A stretch of DNA of 32,784 bases from Tubiluchus corallicola (Eukaryota; Priapulida; Priapulimorpha; Priapulimorphida; Tubiluchidae), in the NCBI GenBank assembly GCA_030141605.1, contig JAQGDQ010001099.1, forward strand, positions 30,001 to 62,784, written 5' to 3'. The notes below the pieces were generated by a model. That model was not told where the DNA came from. It worked only from the letters and a program-made list of their open reading frames with translations, and made no database searches. A program made the position numbers and the translations under genes. Shown here one piece after another: positions 20,880 to 31,386 of this stretch; position 1 is the first letter of the stretch, and every line of letters begins with the position of its first letter.

Positions 20880-21279
20880 ATCGTCATCAACATCATCATT
20901 ATCATCGTCATCAACAACAACATCTTCCTTATCGTTTTCTCGCATCTGTTTGCTTTGCTTCATTTAATGTTTTTTGTTGTTCTTGTTGTTGTTGTTGTTG
21001 TTGTTGTTTATATCAGTAATTTAGTCTTATCCATGTTGATCGAAGCTTGTAGGTTAATTTCTTCTGCCGCGCTCATAGCACTGCAATGCATTGTTAATTT
21101 GCAATTGCATAACTTGTATTTTGTTCTAGTGTGTCAATTGGATGAATAAATATATCTAAACCACCATCGTTGTCATCATCATCATCATCATCATCATCAT
21201 CAACAACAACAACAACAACAACAACATCAGCATCATTATCATCATCATCATCATCATCTCCATCATCATCATCATCATC

Positions 21280-21325
<46 letters not shown>

Positions 21326-21356
21326 TCAAAACAACAACATCATCATCATCAGCATC

Positions 21357-21403
<47 letters not shown>

Positions 21404-21660
21404 CGTCATCATCATCTCCATCATCATCATCATCAACAACAACAACATCATTATCATCATCAGCATCATTATCATCTTCTCACATTAGTTTTCTTTGGTC
21501 CAATTAACGTATTTGTTTATTTGTTGTTGTTGTTTATGTCATCATAGCACTGCAATGCATTGTTAATTCGTAATCGTATAACTCGTATTTTGTTACATTG
21601 TGCTAAATGGATGAATAAATCTAAATCACCATTGTCATCATCATCATCATAGACACTTTT
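20880..21660. repeat. (TCA/ACA)n microsatellites and dispersed modules in spacer
   Basis: Long runs of TCATCA and ACAACA/CAACAA (for example 21170-21480) are separated by the same constant phrases as at 6805-7500: tcatagcactgcaatgcatt, ggatgaataaat and ccaattaacgta. The left palindrome arm ends where this block begins. Polyserine, polythreonine and polyglutamine ORFs are repeat translations. Confidence 0.9.
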
Positions 21661-21671
21661 CTACTAGAATC

Positions 21672-21880
21672 CCAGCGACACACTGGCATTAACACGTTAC
21701 CTGTAGACACATGGCATTAACACGTTACCTGTAGACACACTGGCATTAACACGTTACCTGTAGACACACTGGCATTAACACGTTACCTGTAGACACACTG
21801 GCATTAACACGTTACCTGTAGACACACTGGCATTAACACGTTACCTGTAGACACACTGGCATTAACACGTTACCTGTAGA
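21672..21880. repeat. 29-bp minisatellite, about 7 copies, starting at a splice donor
   Basis: Plus-strand unit gacacactggcattaacacg then ttacctgta. On the minus strand each unit reads ctacag-gtaacg, which is exactly the exon-intron junction of the exon at 21874-22016. The true donor is the unit nearest the exon, and each further unit repeats a consensus-quality donor. The array lies inside the intron downstream of that exon. Confidence 0.96.
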
Positions 21881-22016
21881 TGTTTCTTGATGCTGGCCAG
21901 TTTCTCCTGCGCTGCTGTCAACTCGTCGTTCGCCTGCTGAAGAGCGATTCTCTTCGGTTCCACTTCGCAGTAGACGTCGTAAAATTTGACGATGTTTATC
22001 ACCCACGAACAAAGAC
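21874..22016 (-). CDS. Dynein heavy chain exon L: MTBD end to stalk CC2
   Basis: Exon of 143 bp on the minus strand. Two bases complete the glycine codon split with exon J or K, followed by 47 codons. Acceptor tttag lies at 22017-22021 and donor gtaacg at 21868-21873. It reads [20 protein letters not shown], then [15 protein letters not shown], then [13 protein letters not shown](L)CSWVINIV(R/K)FY(D/E)V and VEPKRxALxxA mark the return from the MTBD into stalk helix CC2. It is in the right orientation to follow the right-arm exons (24358 or 24570) but antisense to the left-arm exon K. Only one copy exists in the window. Confidence 0.96.
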
Positions 22017-22205
22017 CTAAACAGCCAGCATTCGTAAGTCGGACAGCGGTCAGAACAACGGGGCGATGCGCGGCGAAACTGTCATTTTATCGTTAACAGC
22101 TTTGAACAAAAAATCGTTAAGATTACGGCTTCCAATGTGCACAAGCACAAATACACTAACTGATAAGCATGTTTTTTAATATAGTTTTGTGTTCTTTTCT
22201 AAATA

Positions 22206-22788
22206 CAGTCAACCTCGGATATAAGGGACACCTCAGGACCGAAAAAAACCGTCCCTTATATCCGATGTCCCTTATAGCCGAAGTTTAGTCAGACCGAGGG
22301 TGTATCTAGACCTGTACTTTTCTGTACTTTTACCCATATTTTTATGGATTATTGCTACACATTCAGTACAAAAGGTAAGTAGGAAGCTCCTTCAGTGATG
22401 CGAGATGTACGTGACCACGGAAACCGAGCTGTTCGAATGCGGAATTTGCGAAAAATTGATGTTAAAAATCGATCAATTTCGCTTTGGTCATAGGGTTCCT
22501 TATATGCGAGGTAATTTACCTGGGTTTCTATTTCGCGGGACCTGAAGATATCGTCCCTTACAACCGAGTACCTTATATACAAAGACTTTTACATACGAAA
22601 AATGTTACGAAAAATCGGGATCTGTCAATGTGGTCCCTTATAAGCGAAACTCCTTATATTTGAGTACCTTATATACAAAGACTTTTACATAGGAAAAATG
22701 TTACGAAAAATCGGGATCTGTCGATGTGGTCCCTTCTAAGCGAGCGTCCCTTATAAACGAGTACATTATACCAGAGGTTGATTGACTG
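22206..22788 (+). mobile_element. Tc1/mariner-type MITE, family C, copy 1
   Basis: Bounded by TA dinucleotides (22204-22205 and 22789-22790), with termini cagtcaacctcggatataag and (reverse complement) cagtcaatcaacctctggta. The interior repeats short phrases such as cccttataagcga and holds two copies of a gaaaaatgttacgaaaaatc segment. TA target duplication and CAGTCRACCTC termini are typical of the pogo/Tigger branch of Tc1/mariner. No transposase. The sequence is related to copy 2 in opposite orientation. ORF 22355-22582 is probably spurious. Confidence 0.85.
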
Positions 22789-22790
22789 TA

Positions 22791-22996
22791 AATGTTTTTA
22801 TGTGCCTGTAAAAAACGTTTACATAAAAAACAAAATCCCGTTTGGTTAGCAACTACTCAAGCTCATGGTAGCAAGGAGGCAATATAAGCATGCAGAAGAA
22901 AAGAGAGTATTGATCGTGAAGCGTCCTAGTAAGATGTGCAAAGACAGGCAGCCGAAGAGAGGAAAGTCGATGCATAGAAATCATCACAAAATCATA
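22791..22996. other. Unique sequence between two MITEs
   Basis: About 200 bp of non-coding sequence; nothing recognised. Confidence 0.6.
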
Positions 22997-22998
22997 TA

Positions 22999-23532
22999 CA
23001 GTCAACCTCGGGTATAAGGTATTCGCTTATAAAGGACCACCAACACCGGTCCCGATTGTTCGTAACGTTTTTCCTTATAAAAATCTTCGTATATAAGGTA
23101 CTCGGATATAAGGGACCACCAACACTGGTCCCAATTTTTCGTATTGTTGTATATAAGATACTCGGATGTAAGGGACTTTCGGTTCTAAGGGATGATATCT
23201 TCAGGTCCCGCGTAATAGAAACCCAGCTAATTTACCTCGCATATAAGGGAGCCTATGATCAATGTGAAATTGATCGATTTTTAACCTCAATTTTTGGCAA
23301 ACTCGGCCTTCGAACAGCTCGGTTTCCGCGGTCACATACATCTCGCATCACTGAAGGAGCTTCCTACATGCCGTTTGCACTGAATGTGTAGCAATAATCC
23401 ATAGAAATATGGGTAAAAGTACAGGTCTAGATACACGCTCGGTCTGACTCAACTTCGGCTATAAGGGACGTCGGATATAAAGGACGGTTTTTTCCGGTCC
23501 GGAGGTGTCCCTTATATCCGAGGTTGACTGTT
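22999..23532 (-). mobile_element. Tc1/mariner-type MITE, family C, copy 2 (inverted)
   Basis: Starts cagtcaacctcgggtataag after TA (22997-22998) and ends cttatatccgaggttgactg followed by t and TTA. Its 3' half is the reverse complement of the 5' half of copy 1 with substitutions (shared catctcgcatcactgaagga, ggtaaaagtacaggtctaga). No transposase. The ORF at 23056-23391 is an open stretch in the element without a known domain. Confidence 0.83.
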
Positions 23533-23639
23533 TACAGTCAGTTGACATGGTTGACAATGTAACTTAAGAGAATTCTAGAGACATCCATCATGAAAACCCC
23601 CGTAATGTGGAATCATTTGTAATTTGAAAGTATAACATG

Positions 23640-24245
23640 GTGGGATATATAAGTAAATAACTTTAGTGCAGAGTAATGGTGTAAAATGTCAGGTATAGCT
23701 TGAAGTACAGGTATGTAGTGTGAGATGTAGGAGAGACAGAGAGAGGCGTGGGGAACACAGAGTGAGGTGTAATATAGAAAGGAATGCATTGTGGATTGAA
23801 AAGAGAGAGGCGTGGGGAACACAGAGTGAGGTGTAATATAGAAAGGAATGCATTGTGGATTGAAAAAATATAGGTTATAAAGTTGTGAGCACACAGACAT
23901 AACATTCAGGAAAAAGCTGGATCACGTATCTCCGGCTGTGAAGCGTGGTAAACAAAGTGAGGCGTGGGGAACACAATGTGAAGTGCGGCACGTGCGGTGT
24001 GAGATGTGGTATACGCAATGTGAGGTGTAATACAGATTGAAATGAGTCGTGGATTGCAAAGGTAGGGGACATGAATTTGTGAGCTTACGGACGTGGGAAT
24101 AATTCCTGGAAAAGCCTGGATCAAGTATCTCACGCTGTGAAATGTGGGGAACTCAGTGAGGTACGAGGCGTGGTGTACGCAATGTGAGGCGTAATACAAG
24201 GCGTGAGTTGCGGAGTATAGAGGTTTTGGACACAAAGTTGTGCTT
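23640..24245. repeat. Degenerate higher-order tandem repeat
   Basis: A 64-bp near-perfect duplication (gaggcgtggggaacacagag, then tgaggtgtaatatagaaagg; copies at about 23743 and 23806). It is followed by diverged units of about 190 bp, each with a gtgagc(a/t)(c/t)ac phrase, a tcaggaaaaagctggatcac or tcctggaaaagcctggatca phrase, and a gaagcgtgg or gaaatgtgg phrase (about 23880, 24070, 24230). Non-coding; short minus-strand ORFs reflect the repeat. Confidence 0.75.
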
Positions 24246-24255
24246 TCAGGGATGC

Positions 24256-24329
24256 AGTGAATAGGTGCAGTATGGCGACCCCGCATAGGGAAAAGCTGGG
24301 AAGAAGAAGAAGAAGTGAATAGGTGCAGT
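24256..24329 (+). mobile_element. Severely 5'-truncated retroposon with 16-bp target duplication
   Basis: A 42-bp insert (atggcgaccccgcataggga, then aaagctggg and an (aag)n tail) lies between two perfect copies of agtgaataggtgcagt (24256-24271 and 24314-24329). A target duplication of this length plus a 3' microsatellite tail is the signature of target-primed reverse transcription by a LINE, or of a SINE mobilised by one. The left arm has a single related target site (agtgattaggtgcagt on its minus strand, at about 20862-20877). Confidence 0.75.
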
Positions 24330-24357
24330 CATTTCTAGAGAAAGTCGGCCTGAGTAC

Positions 24358-24496
24358 CTCCCGCAGCGAACGACTTCCCGGAGACGAATTCGGGATTGAA
24401 GTCCGGATCGGCAATGTACGCCGCCACCGCCTTCAGACAGTTCTCGTGGATGTTCTCCTTGTCGTAGGTGATCAGCTGGTCCAGAAATCCGTCCAC
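24358..24496 (-). CDS. Dynein heavy chain exon K, right-arm copy
   Basis: Reverse-complement copy of 20695-20833, 139 bp, same boundaries (donor gtactc at 24352-24357, acceptor aaatttag upstream). It encodes the same 46 residues. The only difference I see is a synonymous change in the penultimate alanine codon (gcg for gca). It joins in phase to the exon at 21874-22016 on the same strand, so in this arm the MTBD can be completed. Confidence 0.95.
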
Positions 24497-24569
24497 CTAA
24501 ATTTCGGGCGGTTTCGCGAAAACAAAAACGGATTTTTAGCAAGCGGAACGTGAAACGAAAACTCTTTAC

Positions 24570-24708
24570 CTCCTGCGGCAAACGATTTCGTCAGGACGAT
24601 CTCCGGCTTGAAGCCAGGAAGGGCCAAGTACTCGTTTACAGCTTTTAGGCTACTCTCGGGTATGTTTTCTTTGTCGTAGTTAATTAGCTGATCCAGAAAA
24701 AAATCAAC
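24570..24708 (-). CDS. Dynein heavy chain exon J, right-arm copy
   Basis: Reverse-complement copy of 20483-20621, apparently base-identical, 139 bp. Donor gtaaag is at 24564-24569 and acceptor tgctag at 24709-24714. Being open and spliceable in both arms supports a functional role rather than a decaying duplicate. With exon K it forms the mutually exclusive pair on this strand, followed by the exon at 21874-22016. Confidence 0.9.
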
Positions 24709-24732
24709 CTAGCAATCATTAGATAAAATTGT

Positions 24733-25518
24733 ATCATGAAACATTGCACATTATTTAGCACTGCCGTGAAACAGTGCATATTGTTATTGTTTAGCGCTGT
24801 CGTGAAACAGTGCATATTGTTATCGTTTAGCACTGTCGTGAAACAATGCACATTGTTATTGTTTAGCACTGCCGTGAAACAGTGCACATTGTTATTGTTT
24901 AGCGCTGTCGTGAAACAGTGCATATTGTTATCGTTTAGCGCTGTCGTGAAACAATGCACATTGTTATCATTTAGCACTGTCGTGAAACAATGCTCATCGT
25001 TATTGTTTAGCACTGTCGTGAAACAATGCACATCGTTATTGTTTAGCACTGTCGTGAAACAATGCACATCGTTATTGTTTAGCACTGTCATGAAACAATG
25101 CACATCGTTATTGTTTAGCACTGTCATGAAACAATGCACATCGTTATTGTTTAGCACTGTCATGAAACAATGCACATCGTTATTGTTTAGCACTGTCATG
25201 AAACAATGCTCATCGTTATTGTTTAGCACTGTCGTGAAACAATGCACATCGTTATTGTTTAGCACTGTCGTGAAACAATGCACATCGTTATTGTTTAGCA
25301 CTGTCGTGAAACAATGCACATCGTTATTGTTTAGCACTGTCATGAAACAATGCACATCGTTATTGTTTAGCACTGTCATGAAACAATGCACATCGTTATT
25401 GTTTAGCACTGTCATGAAACAATGCACATCGTTATTGTTTAGAACTGTCATGAAACAATGCACATCGTTATTGTTTAGCACTGTCATGAAACAATGCACA
25501 TCGTTATTGTTTAGCACA
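24733..25518. repeat. 36-bp minisatellite, about 22 copies (right arm)
   Basis: Reverse complement of the array at 19818-20456, about four units longer. The extra units fall in the homogeneous part and duplicate a block including a tgctcatcg variant (seen at about 24991 and 25208). The 323-residue minus-strand and 279-residue plus-strand ORFs are repeat translations. Confidence 0.97.
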
Positions 25519-25579
25519 AAAAGCCTCTTACGCATCATCGGTAAATTTAGTGTCAAACTGACACCTTCGCTATAATGTC

Positions 25580-26211
25580 TGCTTGCAAACCAAAACCGTC
25601 CACAAGTCGGCTTAATTAAAACTATGTTATGACGCTTCAAAGTTGAATGCACCAAAAATTTGCTGAAATGTCAATTTTTTGTTTTTTACAAAAATAAATG
25701 CTAAATATATTGGACTTTTATATTCTAGCATCAAATTGTCAAGAAAATGTCCAAAAAATACTAAAAATTTAATCTTATAATCTCATACTCACTTTTCAGA
25801 GTAGAAACTAGTACAGCAATTGTAAAAAAACTTGTATTTTCAAACTCTGATAGAAGCTCGTGGAAGCAGCCATTTTGCTTCGGATTTTTTGTCAGGAAGA
25901 GACATCTACAGCATTTAAACATAACATCAATGTGTTCTTACAAAGTCCATAGCAACCAATATTTGTTGCACGGTTACTAAGTGTTTTGTAAAGACGCGAC
26001 AAAAAACAATGGCTGACTTTAACAATGATTTTCTCAAGATCATGTTTTTCAATGTGCAGCCTGCACCTCAACTTCAACGTGGATTATCTCAGGTTACAAA
26101 TAACATAGAGTGATGAACTTGGTATCAAAATGATCCTCATGAAATGAAGATTCTAGAAAAAAACTAGAAAAACTTAATTGCCAACTTATGGGTGATTTTG
26201 ATATGCAAGCA
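25580..26211 (+). mobile_element. Non-autonomous DNA transposon, family A, copy 3 (right arm)
   Basis: Partner of 19124-19755 in the inverted duplication, same terminal inverted repeats. It differs by scattered substitutions (for example tacaaataacatag for tagaaataacatag). Same orientation as copy 1 at 2207. Confidence 0.85.
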
Positions 26212-26630
26212 CACATGCAGGCTTATACAAGTTAGAATCCTACTCTCATACGAATATTCAATTTATTTTATTATAAACTTACTGTAAAACTTATTTTATT
26301 TTTTATAATTCTGTTGTTAGCAGTATTAAACTTGAAGAACCGCCATTTTTCGTTGCACGAGCCGAATGGGGTTAAACTTGAAATTTGAATTTTTATCTTA
26401 AAACTTGCCTAGTTTTAGTACAACGCGCTGAATATCTTACAGTAACACTGTACTTCGATTTTCGCTTTCGTAAACACATGCAACACGCTCGTGGAATATC
26501 TTTCCTGTTGAATATTTGTGAAACATTTTTCTCCCCACTTTAGTCCGGCAAACCGAGATGTGAGTTACCTCAGTAATTACACTGATTACCTCATTAGTCT
26601 TCGTAAAACATGTAACAACACGTTACATAC
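26212..26630 (-). other. Intron I, right-arm copy
   Basis: Counterpart of 18705-19123, non-coding, with more substitutions than the exons. Confidence 0.6.
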
Positions 26631-26774
26631 CCTTTGCATCATCAGTTTGGCATTTTTCCAGCTTCTGTCGCGCGGCACTCTTCCGTTCGGAGCGAGTAGG
26701 CACATGACGGCAGCGGCGACGCTGACGACGATGGGCGGCGGAGTGCCGAATGACTTCAGTTCTGTCAGATTGTT
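26631..26774 (-). CDS. Dynein heavy chain exon I, right-arm copy
   Basis: Copy of 18561-18704, 144 bp or 48 codons, with donor gtatgt at 26625-26630 and acceptor ttccag at 26775-26780. It encodes the same start of the MTBD ([11 protein letters not shown], then [13 protein letters not shown]). A leucine codon differs synonymously (cta for ctg). Confidence 0.96.
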
Positions 26775-26780
26775 CTGGAA

Positions 26781-28220
26781 CAAGAAATGGCAAATAATTT
26801 TACTGCATTGTGAATAACCGAGTGATCGTGATATTTATTCAGTGAGAGAAGTCGAGCAACATCAAGTCTAATGAGTAAATGGATTGGTGATTGTGGCAAA
26901 AACTGTTTTCGAGTAATTTCACGTGCCGTATCGCACCTGGCCAGTTACCAGGGATGTGCCGGATGTTACCATGGAAACTTGTGTTCTAATCCGATCCGAA
27001 TACTTTTACCAATTGGCCGATCCGATCCAATCCCAACCGATATGGCGGCTTTACAATTGCCGCTACCAGGGGTGAGTTGAAAGTTGTGATTGTGGGAAGT
27101 CAAAATTAAACCCAAAAAGAATTTTTGGACAGATCAATGAAAAGTATTTATGTCAACCGTATTAGACACCAACGAGAAAAGGTTTAATTCAGGTTTATTA
27201 CAAATGCATTCAGAACAAAAATTTATTTCAGGAGAAATCTTCGAGATCGAGCATCGGTGAAAATTTTCAATTCGAACGCCTTTTATTGCCTTAAGGAATA
27301 TTTACGGCCGTTGCACATACTGAACACTTTGATTGATACACTCTGCATTGGAATTCTTATTATGGCTGACTGGGGTGAGAAATGTCATTTGTGTCGAGCT
27401 CTTTTTAACTCGTTCAGGACCGCACCGTTCAAAATTGTTCTTAAAAGATTAGGACTTTTCTGCTACTGTATGAGCCCAGACATAACTAAATGATTACAAA
27501 TTATGTAACTGTTCTATTCAGGAGAATCTTGGCTATCCAATCCTGCTATTTGTTTAAACATTTATAAGTGATTTTATTGAATAACATTAAGAAAAAAACG
27601 CCCTCTTCAAGCACTCCAACTTAGCCTATCGAGTAGCTTAGTCTGGTGTCCACTTGCGTGATTAGCTAGCCTATCGAGTAGCTTAGTCTGGTGTCCACTT
27701 GCTTGATTAGCTAGTCTATTGAGTAGCTTAGTCTGGTGTACACTTGCTTGATTAGCTAGTCTATTGAGTACCTTAGCCTGGTGTACACTTGCGTGATCGT
27801 ACACACTATTTTATTGATCACCTGCTTGCTACAGACCAAGCTGTGCAGTGTTCTGCTATTATTTTAGGAAAAACCAAGAGATTGGGCAAGGACAAATTAA
27901 CGTCGTTTCATCTTTTAACAGGAATTTCTCCTTAAAAATACAGTAGATTTGAGGCTAAAGTGAATCAGAGTGTTGTGTCTGGATAGTTGAAATTTTCTAC
28001 ATTTGCCGATTTCACAGGAGTGATACTGTACATTGTTACAGTGCAAACATTGCAGTTATTGAAAGCTTTGTGCATTTTTTTCCGTGAAAAATTGATTTTT
28101 AATTTGTCTAAGGTGAGCAAACGTATTTCATTGATAATTTTGCATGAAAATCCATTGTGTGAGGAGTAGAAACCTACAAAAATTATCAAATATAACGTAA
28201 TCGCTGCTTAGTGAGAGCAG
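26781..28220 (-). other. Intron H, right-arm copy, unique part
   Basis: Counterpart of 17253-18560 with substitutions and one expanded 45-bp minisatellite (listed separately). The ORFs at 26871-27080, 27257-27493 and 27965-28189 lack recognisable domains, and the left-arm counterparts do not show conserved coding behaviour. Confidence 0.6.
27621..27800. repeat. 45-bp minisatellite, four copies (one in left arm)
   Basis: Units starting cctatcgagtagcttagtct then ggtgtccacttgcgtgatta at 27625, 27670, 27715 and 27760. The left arm holds one corresponding unit at about 17660-17725. A clear copy-number difference between the arms. Confidence 0.9.
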
Positions 28221-29450
28221 ATTCTCATGAACCCTTGCAGTTTTTCATGAACTCTTGCAGTTTCTCATGAACCCTTACAGTTTCTCATGAACTCTTGCAG
28301 TTTTTCATGAACTCTTGCAGTTTTTCATGAACTCTTGCAGTTTTTCATGAACTCTTGCAGTTTTTCATGAACTCTTGCAGTTTTTCATGAACTCTTGCAG
28401 TTTTTCATGAACCCTTGCAGTTTTTCATGAACCCTTGCAGTTTTTCATGAACCCTTGCAGTTTTTCATGAACTCTTGCAGTTTTTCATGAACTCTTGCAG
28501 TTTCTCATGAACTCTTGCAGTTTTCCATGAACTCTTGCAGTTTTTCATGAACCCTTGCAGTTTTTCATGAACTCTTGCAGTTTTTCATGAACCCTTGCAG
28601 TTTTCATGAACTCTTGCAGTTTTTCATGAACCCTTACAGTTTTTCATGAACTCTTGCAGTTTTTCATGAACCCTTGCAGTTTTCATGAACTCTTGCAGTT
28701 TTTCATGAACCCTTGCAGTTTTCATGAACCCTTGCAGTTTTCATGAACTCTTGCAGTTTTTCATGAACTCTTGCAGTTTTCCATGAACCCTTGCAGTTTT
28801 TCATGAACCCTTACAGTTTTTCATGAACTCTTGCAGTTTTTCATGAACCCTTGCAGTTTTTCATGAACTCTTGCAGTTTTTCATGAACTCTTGCAGTTTT
28901 TCATGAACCCTTGCAGTTTTTCATGAACTCTTGCAGTTTTTCATGAACTCTTGCAGTTTTTCATGAACTCTTGCAGTTTTTCATGAACCCTTGCAGTTTT
29001 TCATGAACTCTTGCAGTTTTCCATGAACTCTTGCAGTTTTTCATGAACCCTTGCAGTTTTTCATGAACTCTTGCAGTTTTTCATGAACCCTTGCAGTTTT
29101 TCATGAACCCTTGCAGTTTTTCATGAACTCTTGCAGTTTTTCATGAACCCTTGCAGTTTTTCATGAACCCTTGCAGTTTTTCATGAACCCTTGCAGTTTT
29201 TCATGAACCCTTGCAGTTTTTCATGAACTCTTGCAGTTTTTCATGAACCCTTGCAGTTTTTCATGAACTCTTGCAGTTTTTCATGAACTCTTGCAGTTTT
29301 TCATGAACCCTCACAGTTTTTCATGAACTCTTGCAGTTTTTCATGAACTCTTGCAGTTTTTCATGAACCCTTGCAGTTTTTCATGAACTCTTGCAGTTTT
29401 TCATGAACCCTTGCAGTTTTTCATGAACTCTTGCAGTTTTTCATGAACTC
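28221..29450. repeat. 20-bp minisatellite, about 61 copies (right arm)
   Basis: Reverse complement of the array at 16021-17252 (unit ttgcagtttttcatgaactc), with a related but not identical order of ctc and ccc variants and of 19-bp units. Confidence 0.98.
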
Positions 29451-29530
29451 TTACGGTCCTGAAGGAAACAAGACAAAAAAACAATCAAAAAAAAATTGAA
29501 ATAAAAAAACTCCATCGTCCACAGGCGCAC

Positions 29531-29710
29531 CTTGTTAAGAGTGTTCAACGCCTCCTGGGCAGCAATAAGGGCAGGTTCGGCAAGGGCTAGCTCCTGTTCG
29601 CACTCCTTCTGCCTCTTGGCCACCTCCTCGTTGATGATGGCAACCTTCTTCTCCTCCTCGTCGGCGATTGCCTTCTCTTTGCTCACCTTCTCCGTCTCCA
29701 CGGCGACCAC
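29531..29710 (-). CDS. Dynein heavy chain exon H, right-arm copy
   Basis: Copy of 15761-15940, 180 bp or 60 codons, encoding the same distal CC1 helix (ETEKVSKEKAIADEEE to ALNTLNK). Donor gtgcgc and acceptor aaacag are preserved. The short upstream intron sequence also matches the left arm closely. Confidence 0.96.
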
Positions 29711-31386
29711 CTGTTTAATGCATTGTGAAGAAATTTAGCGTCCGTTTAATGCACGGCCGAGAAATGGCAAATGTATAAAAACATCTTGTACTACAGGGCT
29801 GTGATGAAATGAAATGTAATGCTGGCAGGGGAATACAGTAGACTGCTCGGGTGTGCATGTGAACGTGGCTTTATCTAGCACAGACTCGTATTCTGACCTT
29901 GTGTTAGTAAAAGCCACTAGTCACACGCACACCTGAGCTTATAAAAGGGAAGGTCTGCTCTGTAGATCCTTGTCAGTGGTCATGTCTTTCGTAGCATGTG
30001 CAGCTCTGTTCACATTTCTCAGGCTTTTCTCGCAAACTCTGTTCCTGTAGGTAAGCTGGTCGTTCCTTATTTAACGTGTAAAATTCAATAATAAATTGTC
30101 ATTTCGACTGACTCTATTATTCAATCTTTGTTTATGGGTGAAGCGTTGAATGACATAATTAAGACATGCTGCACGGTGTGGGCCGCGGTGCGATCCGTCC
30201 TGCCTCCGCTATGAGCGGATGGCAGTCCAATATAAACTAATTACAACTAAAAAGTTTTTTAGAATAGCTTCTATACAAATATGCTAATATACTGTTACGC
30301 GGGTAAAATGCAATTTATTTTCGACCCGCCTCTACGTTGTGATGGTTCGATCCAACATGAAGCTGTTGCATATCACCACTGTATGGCAGCTATGCGAATG
30401 GCTTCGTGAAGGATCAAACCATCTCAACGTAGAGGGGGGTCGAAAATAAACTGCATTTTGCCCCCGTTCAATCGGCAGACGGAGAGGAACGTTTACCACC
30501 TAAGCACCTGTTCCGTAGTCACGATCAGCATGAGGAAAAGGTTCTGGCTAGTTTTCATCTTAATTTTCTGTTTAAATTTTTACATTTCTTGCGTATTTTC
30601 TCATTTACAACATTTGTCTGCAACATGGCTGACCTAGATTTGAACCCTCGACCTCTTGGCCGCCTCCGCAACAGTATTATAGAAAGGTATGTACAAAATC
30701 TTACAAAATAGGTATAAAGTGATTTAAACACTTATTATGCAGCTATAAAAGGATGCATACATTGTATCTTGACACTAGGCGCAGGAGCTGCACAAGCAGC
30801 CAACGGCTAGAGGGCAGAGGAGGTCAAGTGACCCAACGGCCATGTGTAGAGGAGTAAACCTTCCAAATCAAGGCGGACCAGTGCAGCATGCTCACTGACT
30901 CCGGCAGCTCCTGCAGCCAACCTGGTGCCAAACGTATCGCTCCGCTTTCCTTTGGACTACACAAGAGAGGAAGAGAGGGGGTTCCTGCGGTCTGGGCAAC
31001 TCAGGATCTCCATACACCTTGCCCAGGCATGCGCCCTGGAGACGTTCAAGGATCGGACTCTCTTGGCGCACATTCCATTGTCTTCCTAGACAGAAGGATG
31101 CCAATAACAATAAAAGGTATATTAACTTTAAAAGTCCTTTTATAAAACAATATTTTGACTTCAAGTAAAGCAAAGTAAATAGCTAACTGGTACCGTGTGT
31201 GATAGGTGGACAAGTTTAAGCATCGCTGTGCCTGGCTAATAAATGGATTAGTGACAGCTGAGGAAAATGTTCCTGGAGAGTTTGATCTAATTTACTACTT
31301 CTGACTACTTCTTTCACTAAAGAATGACACGTGCACACAACAGAACACAGGTAAGCAACCTCTCTTGGCTGCGTGTCTTATCTTAA
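29711..31386 (-). other. Intron G, right-arm copy, with fold-back element at about 30300-30465
   Basis: Counterpart of 14103-15760. It contains the same long inverted repeat (gggtaaaatgcaatttattt to aaataaactgcattttgccc) and the same B-box-like string (gatttgaaccctc on the plus strand, about 30640). The ORFs at 30888-31173 are not conserved genes. Confidence 0.65.

Noticed and set aside
20610-21149. 179-residue ORF running through exon K in another frame
   Set aside because: It reads exon K out of frame; the dynein frame has clear family conservation. It shows only what a J-plus-K splice would produce.
21170-21547. 125-residue Ser/Thr/Gln/His-rich ORF
   Set aside because: Translation of (TCA)n and (ACA)n tracts; no matching feature outside the repeat.
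26871-27493. Small intron ORFs present in both arms (for example 69 residues at 26871 and 18255)
   Set aside because: The same length in both arms follows from high nucleotide identity; no family resemblance or codon bias seen.
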